Shown: positions 13,593 to 17,961 of the stretch, one piece after another
Position numbering within the stretch: position 1 is the stretch's first letter
Layout of the letters: every line of letters starts with the position of its first letter
NCBI GenBank assembly: GCA_964442285.1
Contig: CAYTZH010000065.1
Span: 1-17,961 of the forward strand
Direction of reading: 5' to 3'
From: CAYTZH01 sp964442285
GTDB taxonomy: Bacteria; Myxococcota_A; UBA9160; JAFDET01
Length of the DNA stretch: 17,961 nt
The notes under the pieces: generated by a model
Databases searched by the model: none
What the model was told of the DNA's origin: nothing
What the model saw: the letters and a program-made list of their open reading frames with translations, nothing else
Position numbers and translations under genes: made by a program

Positions 13593-14792
13593 CTAGTCCG
13601 GCAGTCCGAGGACGCGCTTGGCGATGATGTTGCGCTGGACCTCCGAGCTGCCGCCCTCGATCGTGTTGCCCCGGGAGCGCAGCCAGTCGCGGGTGGCCGC
13701 CAGCTCGTGGGGCTCGTAGCCGTCGCCCTCCCAGCCGAGCGCCTGGGGCCCGAGCAGGTCCACGAGCAGCTCGTTGCGCTGCTGGTTCAGCTCGGTGCCG
13801 TAGACCTTGAAGATCGACGTCTCGGGCCCGGGCTGATGGCCGGCCTTGGCGGCGTCCCGGCTGCGCTGGACCGTGAGCAGGAAGGCGCGGGAGTCCATCT
13901 CCACCCGGGCGACCCGGTCGCGGGCCAGGGGGTCCGCCACGCGGCCGCCGTCCTCGCCGACGTAGCGCTTCGCGAGCTCCGGGAGCCCCGCTTTGGTGGA
14001 GCCCCCCGAGCCGGCGCCGAAGGCATCCGCGATCATGCTGCGCTCGTGGCCCAGGAGCGCCTTGGCCACCGTCCAGCCGCCGCCGATCGTCCCGACCACG
14101 TTGCGCACCGGCACGCGGACCTCGTCGAAGTAGGTCTCGCAGAAGGGCGACGAGCCGCTGATCAGCAGGATCGGAGCGACGGAGACGCCCGGGGAGTCCA
14201 TGTCGAGCAGCAGGAAGGTGATGCCGTCCTGCTTCTTGGGCGTGTCGAAGTCCGTGCGCACCAGGGCGAAGATCCAGTCGCACTGGTCGGCGTAGGAGGT
14301 CCAGACCTTCTGGCCGGTGACGACGAACTCGTCGCCCTCGCGGATCGCCTTGGTCTGCAGGGAGGCCAGGTCCGAGCCGGCGCCCGGCTCGGAGTAGCCC
14401 TGGCACCAGCGGATCTCGCCGCGGCAGATCTTCGGGAGGTGCTCGCGCTTCTGCTCCTCGTTGCCGTACTGCAGCAGCGTGGGACCGATCATGGTCAGGC
14501 CGAAGCCGATGAGCGGCGCCGGCAGCTTGAGGCTCTTCATCTCCTGGGCCAGCACCTTGGCCTCGGCGGGCGAGAGGTCGCCGCCGCCGTACTCCCGGGG
14601 CCAGGTCGGCGCGGTCCAGCCCTGCCCGGCCATCCGCTCCAGCCAGGTCTTGCGGTCCGGATCGGCCCACTGCCAGCGGCGCCCACCCCAGACGCCGTCC
14701 AGCGCCGTGCCGCTGCGCCCCAGCAGGGACGGCGGGCAGTTCGCCTCGAGCCAGCGGCGCGTCTCGCGCCGGAACGTCTCCAGATCGGCCAT
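13593..14792 (-). CDS. Acyl-CoA dehydrogenase, catalytic-type subunit
   Basis: This 399-residue flavoprotein should introduce a trans-2 double bond into an acyl-CoA and pass electrons to electron-transfer flavoprotein. GYSEPGAGSDLASLQT at 132-147 and VVTGQKVWTS are intact FAD/substrate-binding motifs. E250 in LLGHERSMIA sits at the isovaleryl-CoA dehydrogenase-type base position, and E379 in NTIEGGSSEVQRNIIAKR at the medium-chain-type position, so either could be the base. The ATG at 14792 has GGGAGGA upstream. It heads the operon with the glutamate-lacking homologue and hemE, and is divergent from ispH across 75 bp. Substrate cannot be told from sequence; branched, steroid-side-chain or other bulky acyl-CoAs are suggested by the paired arrangement. 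Confidence 0.92.
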   Translation of the reverse strand: MADLETFRRETRRWLEANCPPSLLGRSGTALDGVWGGRRWQWADPDRKTWLERMAGQGWTAPTWPREYGGGDLSPAEAKVLAQEMKSLKLPAPLIGFGLTMIGPTLLQYGNEEQKREHLPKICRGEIRWCQGYSEPGAGSDLASLQTKAIREGDEFVVTGQKVWTSYADQCDWIFALVRTDFDTPKKQDGITFLLLDMDSPGVSVAPILLISGSSPFCETYFDEVRVPVRNVVGTIGGGWTVAKALLGHERSMIADAFGAGSGGSTKAGLPELAKRYVGEDGGRVADPLARDRVARVEMDSRAFLLTVQRSRDAAKAGHQPGPETSIFKVYGTELNQQRNELLVDLLGPQALGWEGDGYEPHELAATRDWLRSRGNTIEGGSSEVQRNIIAKRVLGLPD

Positions 14793-14819
14793 CGCAATCC
14801 TCCCGCGGGCAGGAGCGCG

Positions 14820-14825
14820 AGTGTA
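14820..14825 (-). promoter_or_regulatory. Candidate -10 element for the acyl-CoA dehydrogenase/hemE operon (TACACT)
   Basis: On the minus strand TACACT lies 27 nt upstream of the ATG at 14792, allowing a leader of about 20 nt that contains GGGAGGA. No consensus -35 is evident. It is interleaved with the opposite ispH promoter in a 75-bp divergent gap. Confidence 0.4.
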
Positions 14826-14832
14826 GTGCCCG

Positions 14833-14860
14833 GTGACCCCGTCGGCGACCGCGCTACGCT
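14833..14860 (+). promoter_or_regulatory. Candidate promoter for ispH (GTGACC, 16 bp, TACGCT)
   Basis: A sigma-70-like pair, GTGACC at 14833-14838 and TACGCT at 14855-14860, has 16-bp spacing. The -10 ends 7 nt before the GTG at 14868 and there is no ribosome site, so the transcript would be leaderless or nearly so. Confidence 0.45.
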
Positions 14861-14867
14861 CCGGCCC

Positions 14868-15815
14868 GTGCGCACGATCCTTGCCAACCCCCGCGGCTTC
14901 TGCGCCGGTGTGGACCGCGCCGTCGAGATCGTCGAGCTGGCCCTCGCGCGGTACGGGGCCCCGGTCTACGTCCGCCACGAGATCGTCCACAACCGCCACG
15001 TGGTAGAGGAGCTGCGCGCCAAGGGGGCCGTCTTCATCGAGGATCCCGCCGAGGCGCCCGAGGGCGCGCTGCTGGTCTTCAGCGCCCACGGCGTGTCGCC
15101 GGCGGTGCGCGAGGCGGCGCGCGATCGCGGCCTGCGCACCATCGACGCCACCTGTCCCCTGGTCACCAAGGTCCACGTGGAGGCCCTGCGCTTCGCCCGG
15201 GAGGGCTACGAGATCGTCCTCGTGGGCCATGCCGGCCACGTCGAGGTCGAGGGCACCATGGGCCACGCCCCCGAGCGCATGCACCTGGTGGAGAGCGTGG
15301 AGGACGTGGCGCGCCTGGAGATCGCCGACCCCGAGCGGCTCGCCTGCCTGACCCAGACCACCCTGTCCGTGGACGACACCGCCGAGATCATGGCCGCCCT
15401 GCGCACGCGCTTCCCGGCCATCCGCCTGCCGCGCAAGGACGACATCTGCTACGCGACCCAGAACCGCCAGAATGCGGTCAAGCGACTCACCGACGAGACG
15501 GGCGCCGACGTGGTGCTGGTGGTGGGCGCGCCGACCTCCTCCAACAGCAATCGGCTGGTGGAGATTGCCGCCAAGCACGGCGCCCGGGCGCACCTGGTGG
15601 AGGCCGCCGACGAAATCCGGCCGGAGTGGCTCCACGGGGCCCGCTGCGTGGGCGTGACGGCCGGCGCGTCGGCCCCGGAGGTGCTGGTCGAGCGCGTCGT
15701 GGAGCGACTGCGGGAGCTCGCCGGCGACGCGCTGCAGGTGGAGTCCCTGGCGGCCGACGCCGAGGGCGTGTTGTTCCAGCTTCCGTCGGAGCTGCGCGGG
15801 TCGGCGCGGGCCTAG
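14868..15815 (+). CDS. ispH: 4-hydroxy-3-methylbut-2-enyl diphosphate reductase
   Basis: This 315-residue iron-sulfur enzyme makes IPP and DMAPP from HMBPP, the last step of the methylerythritol phosphate pathway. The three cluster cysteines are C12 (PRGFCAGVDRA), C96 (IDATCPLVTKVH) and C194 (DDICYATQNRQ). Substrate residues H41, H74 (SAHGVSP), H124 and E126 (GHVEVEGTMG) and the TSSNSNRL motif are all present at the spacing of the E. coli enzyme. The GTG at 14868 is chosen because it starts six codons before the NPRGFCAGV motif, where the family begins; the frame continues far upstream only as shadow coding of the opposite strand. It is the first gene of a two-gene unit with the MATE exporter, 3 nt downstream. 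Confidence 0.97.
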   Translation: MRTILANPRGFCAGVDRAVEIVELALARYGAPVYVRHEIVHNRHVVEELRAKGAVFIEDPAEAPEGALLVFSAHGVSPAVREAARDRGLRTIDATCPLVTKVHVEALRFAREGYEIVLVGHAGHVEVEGTMGHAPERMHLVESVEDVARLEIADPERLACLTQTTLSVDDTAEIMAALRTRFPAIRLPRKDDICYATQNRQNAVKRLTDETGADVVLVVGAPTSSNSNRLVEIAAKHGARAHLVEAADEIRPEWLHGARCVGVTAGASAPEVLVERVVERLRELAGDALQVESLAADAEGVLFQLPSELRGSARA

Positions 15816-15818
15816 CCC

Positions 15819-17255
15819 GTGTCCGACGTCGAGCCTCTCGGGGATCCCGAGACCACCTCCCCGCTGCCGTCGGGGGCGATCGCCAGCGCGGCCTCGACCC
15901 GGCCCGAAGAGCGGGCGCACTCGCGCCGCCGCACCGACCGGGAGATCTGGCAGCTCGCCTGGCCCGTGATCCTCTCCCAGGTGATGGCCAGCTTCGTGAG
16001 CCTGGTCGACATCGCCATGGTGGGCCGACTCTCCCGCGACGCCGTGGCCGCGGTGGGCTATGTGGCCCAGTATCTCTGGCTCACCCAGTCGGTGCTCTTC
16101 GCCCTGGGCATCGCCTGCGTGGCGCTCATGTCCAGGGCCATCGGCGCGGGCGATCCCGCGCGCGCGCGCCACGCCCAGGCGGCGTCGCTCGCCGTGGCCG
16201 TGGCGCTCGCGCTGACCGTCACGGCCACGGCCCTGCTACTGCCGCGCACCCTGCTGGGCCTGCTGGGCGCCGACCCCCGGGTCGTCGACCTGGGCGAGCC
16301 CTACCTGCGCCTCACCCTGGGCACGACCCCCCTGCTCGCCGTCGCCATCGTGATCGAGTTCGCCCTGCGCGCGGACCGCGACACGGTCACGCCCATGCGC
16401 ATCGGGGCCGTCGCCACGGTGGTGAAGACGGCGCTCAACGCCGTCCTGATCTTCGGCCTGTTGGGCTTCCCGCGTCTGGAGCTGGTGGGCGCCGGGATCG
16501 CCACGGTGATCTCGCAGATCATCGCGCTGGCCCTGTTCGTCGCGGCGAGCCGGCGCGCCGACCGCGACTCCCCCCGCGCGCTGGGGGCCCGCGACTTCGC
16601 CAGCTCGGCCCGGCTGCTGCCGGAGGTCGTGCGCATCGCCGCCCCGGCGGTGGCGGAGCGGGTGGTGATGAACGGCGCCATGATGGCCTACTTCGTGCTC
16701 ATCGGGCGCTACGGCACCGCGCCGATCGCCGCCTACACCATCGGCATCCGGGTGCTCTCGTTCTCCTGGATCCCGGGCATCGGCTTCTCCACGGCCGCCT
16801 CCACCCTGGTGGGTCAGGCCCTGGGCGCCGGCGATCCCGCGGCGGCGGTCCGCGCGGGCTGGCGGGCCGTGCGCCTGGCGCTGGGGGTCTCCGTGCTGCT
16901 CGGCGTGGCCTTCGCCCTGGGCCGGGTGCCCGTGGCCCGCCTGTTCACCGACGATGCGGGCGTCGTGACCGAGCTCGGCCCCTTCATGCTGGTGCTCGCG
17001 CTGACGCAGCCCTTCATGGGGCTGCACTTCACCCTGGGCGGCGCCCTGCGCGGCGCGGGCGACACGATGACTCCGCTGGTGGGCGCCACCGTGGGCAACT
17101 GGATCTTCCGGGTACCCCTGGCCGCCCTCTTCGCCCTGGTGCTGCAGGCACCCGTGGTCTGGCTCTGGATCGCCCTGGTGCTGGACCACACCGCCCGCAG
17201 CGCGATCCTGCTCTGGGCCTTCCAGCGCGGCCGCTGGCAGAAGCTCGGCGCCTAG
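15819..17255 (+). CDS. MATE-family efflux protein
   Basis: This 478-residue inner-membrane antiporter should export cationic drugs, metabolites or lipophilic compounds using Na+ or H+. About 40 hydrophilic N-terminal residues precede around twelve hydrophobic segments arranged as two homologous halves. The first begins at IWQLAWPVILSQVMASFVSL, with VDIAMVGRLSRDAVAAVG following; the second half begins near LPEVVRIAAPAVAERVV. The family phrases GAGDPARAR, LRGAGDT and PFMGLHFTLGG are clear. The GTG at 15819 lies 3 nt after the ispH stop without its own ribosome site, so translation probably depends on ispH. The last codons and stop are part of a 16-bp direct repeat with the downstream convergent gene end. 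Substrate is unknown; physical linkage to ispH may be incidental. Confidence 0.92.
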   Translation: MSDVEPLGDPETTSPLPSGAIASAASTRPEERAHSRRRTDREIWQLAWPVILSQVMASFVSLVDIAMVGRLSRDAVAAVGYVAQYLWLTQSVLFALGIACVALMSRAIGAGDPARARHAQAASLAVAVALALTVTATALLLPRTLLGLLGADPRVVDLGEPYLRLTLGTTPLLAVAIVIEFALRADRDTVTPMRIGAVATVVKTALNAVLIFGLLGFPRLELVGAGIATVISQIIALALFVAASRRADRDSPRALGARDFASSARLLPEVVRIAAPAVAERVVMNGAMMAYFVLIGRYGTAPIAAYTIGIRVLSFSWIPGIGFSTAASTLVGQALGAGDPAAAVRAGWRAVRLALGVSVLLGVAFALGRVPVARLFTDDAGVVTELGPFMLVLALTQPFMGLHFTLGGALRGAGDTMTPLVGATVGNWIFRVPLAALFALVLQAPVVWLWIALVLDHTARSAILLWAFQRGRWQKLGA

Positions 17256-17279
17256 GCCCGGGGGAAGCTCGGCGCCTAG
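17240..17279. repeat. 16-bp direct repeat (offset 24 bp) covering two convergent stop codons
   Basis: The sequence gaagctcggcgcctag occurs at 17240-17255 and again at 17264-17279, identical over 16 bp and different on both sides. The first copy is the 3' end of the MATE gene (Lys-Leu-Gly-Ala-stop). The second contains cta at 17276-17278, the stop codon of the ClpA gene on the other strand. Confidence 0.9.
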
Positions 17280-17961
17280 CTCTCGTAGCGGAGGGTGAGC
17301 TTCGAGGCGTCGGGCTCGACGCCCACGTGGACGGTGCCGCCCTTCTGCAGCGCGCCGAAGAGGAGCTCGTCGGCCAGGCGGTCCTTCAGCTCGGTCTGGA
17401 TCACCCGGCCCATGGGGCGGGCGCCGAAGTCGGGATCGTGGCCCTTCTCGGCCAGCCAGGCGCGGGCGGCGTCGTCGAGGAGGATCTTCACCTTGCGCTC
17501 GGCGAGCTGGGACTCGACCTCGGCCACGAACTTGTCGACGACGCGACCCATGACCTCGGGACCGAGGGCCGCGAAGGTGACCACCTCGTCGAGGCGGTTG
17601 CGGAACTCGGGGCTGAAGAGGCGCTCGAGCTCCTGCCGGCCGTCGCTCTTGCGGCCGCCGCCGAAGCCGATGGCCCGCGCGGCCATCTCCCGGGCCCCGA
17701 CGTTCGAGGTCATGATGAGGGTCACGTGGCGGAAGTCCGCCTCCCGGCCCTGGTTGTCGGTCAGGGTGGCCCGGTCCATCACCTGCAGCAGGATGTCGAA
17801 GAGGTCCTGGTGGGCCTTCTCGATCTCGTCGAGCAGGAGCACCGCGTAGGGCTGCTTGCGGATCTTCTCGACGAGCTGGCCGCCCTGGTCGTAGCCCACG
17901 TAGCCAGGGGGCGCGCCGATCAGGCGCGAGACCGCGTGCTTCTCCATGTACTCGCTCATGT
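17276..17961 (-). CDS. clpA: ATP-dependent Clp protease ATP-binding subunit ClpA, C-terminal part, cut by right edge
   Basis: About 228 residues of the second AAA+ module of a Clp/Hsp100 unfoldase are visible. ClpA feeds unfolded proteins into the ClpP protease in the cytoplasm. From the edge inward: MSEYMEKHAVSRLIGAPPGY with the G-Y-V-G pore loop, Walker B VLLLDEIEK, sensor-1 LIMTSNVGA, an IGFGG loop that may be the ClpP-docking tripeptide, the Arg-finger region FSPEFRNRLDE, and sensor-2 GARPMGRVI. The wording (YDQGG, LADELLFGAL) is closest to ClpA; ClpC or ClpB are less likely. The N-terminal domain, Walker A and first AAA module lie beyond the edge, so the Met at 17959 is internal, not a start. 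The stop sits in the second copy of a 16-bp direct repeat. Confidence 0.92.
   Translation of the reverse strand, partial: MSEYMEKHAVSRLIGAPPGYVGYDQGGQLVEKIRKQPYAVLLLDEIEKAHQDLFDILLQVMDRATLTDNQGREADFRHVTLIMTSNVGAREMAARAIGFGGGRKSDGRQELERLFSPEFRNRLDEVVTFAALGPEVMGRVVDKFVAEVESQLAERKVKILLDDAARAWLAEKGHDPDFGARPMGRVIQTELKDRLADELLFGALQKGGTVHVGVEPDASKLTLRYES

Noticed and set aside
13707..14867. Long upstream extension of the ispH reading frame
   Set aside because: It is antisense to the acyl-CoA dehydrogenase gene and has no domain; the iron-sulfur motif NPRGFCAGV should lie near the N-terminus.
17256..17275. Terminator between the MATE gene and clpA
   Set aside because: The 20-bp gap shows no stable stem followed by T residues; gcctaggc at 17250-17257 is too short a palindrome to count.
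1..17961. tRNA, rRNA, transposase, integrase, toxin-antitoxin or defence genes
   Set aside because: No cloverleaf, conserved rRNA segment, terminal inverted repeats or related protein motifs were seen on either strand; all substantial coding is accounted for by metabolic, sensory and transport genes.

Overview
The window is very GC-rich, gene-dense bacterial chromosome from a Gram-negative-looking organism. Choline-type phosphatidylcholine synthase, a NuoB of the F-L-Y-P-F/C-C-G-M-E type, a cysteine-rich ferrochelatase, a cytosolic multi-PAS kinase and a paired acyl-CoA dehydrogenase operon together suggest a deltaproteobacterial-type lineage in the broad sense (Myxococcota, Desulfobacterota or Binatota-like). 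That placement is inference; no rRNA or other marker is present. There is no tRNA, rRNA, CRISPR array, insertion sequence or prophage. Genes are packed with small gaps or overlaps, and no gene-free stretch exceeds 300 bases; the longest are 238 bp (10068-10305) and 191 bp (5047-5237).

Left third, minus strand: a 2-oxoacid dehydrogenase operon read from 5046 towards 1, in the order E3 (dihydrolipoamide dehydrogenase), a complete E2, E1 alpha, E1 beta, and a second E2 cut by the left edge. The E1 pair and the last E2 look like pyruvate dehydrogenase, while the complete E2 looks more like the 2-oxoglutarate or branched-chain type. One E1 pair and one E3 therefore sit with two different E2 cores. 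Upstream on the same strand is a stand-alone nuoB (complex I, N2 cluster subunit).

Centre: pcs (phosphatidylcholine synthase) runs rightward, divergent from nuoB across 50 bp. It converges on a leftward two-component pair made of a soluble four-PAS histidine kinase and a REC-PAS-REC response regulator with no output domain. The kinase is divergent from hemH (ferrochelatase) across a 238 bp region holding a perfect 15-bp palindrome. hemH converges on hemE (uroporphyrinogen decarboxylase), so two heme-pathway genes meet tail to tail. hemE is the last gene of a tightly coupled operon whose first two genes form an acyl-CoA dehydrogenase pair, one with and one without the candidate catalytic glutamates.

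Right third: divergent from that operon, ispH (isoprenoid synthesis) is followed after 3 nt by a MATE-family exporter. The exporter converges on the C-terminal part of a ClpA-type AAA+ unfoldase gene that runs off the right edge. A 16-bp direct duplication covers the stop codons of both convergent genes.

Most of this is housekeeping metabolism. The best leads are the acyl-CoA dehydrogenase pair coupled to hemE, the sensory pair with no output domain, the double-E2 operon, a recurring -10-like TANNNT element just before starts that lack a Shine-Dalgarno site, and the divergent palindrome upstream of hemH.
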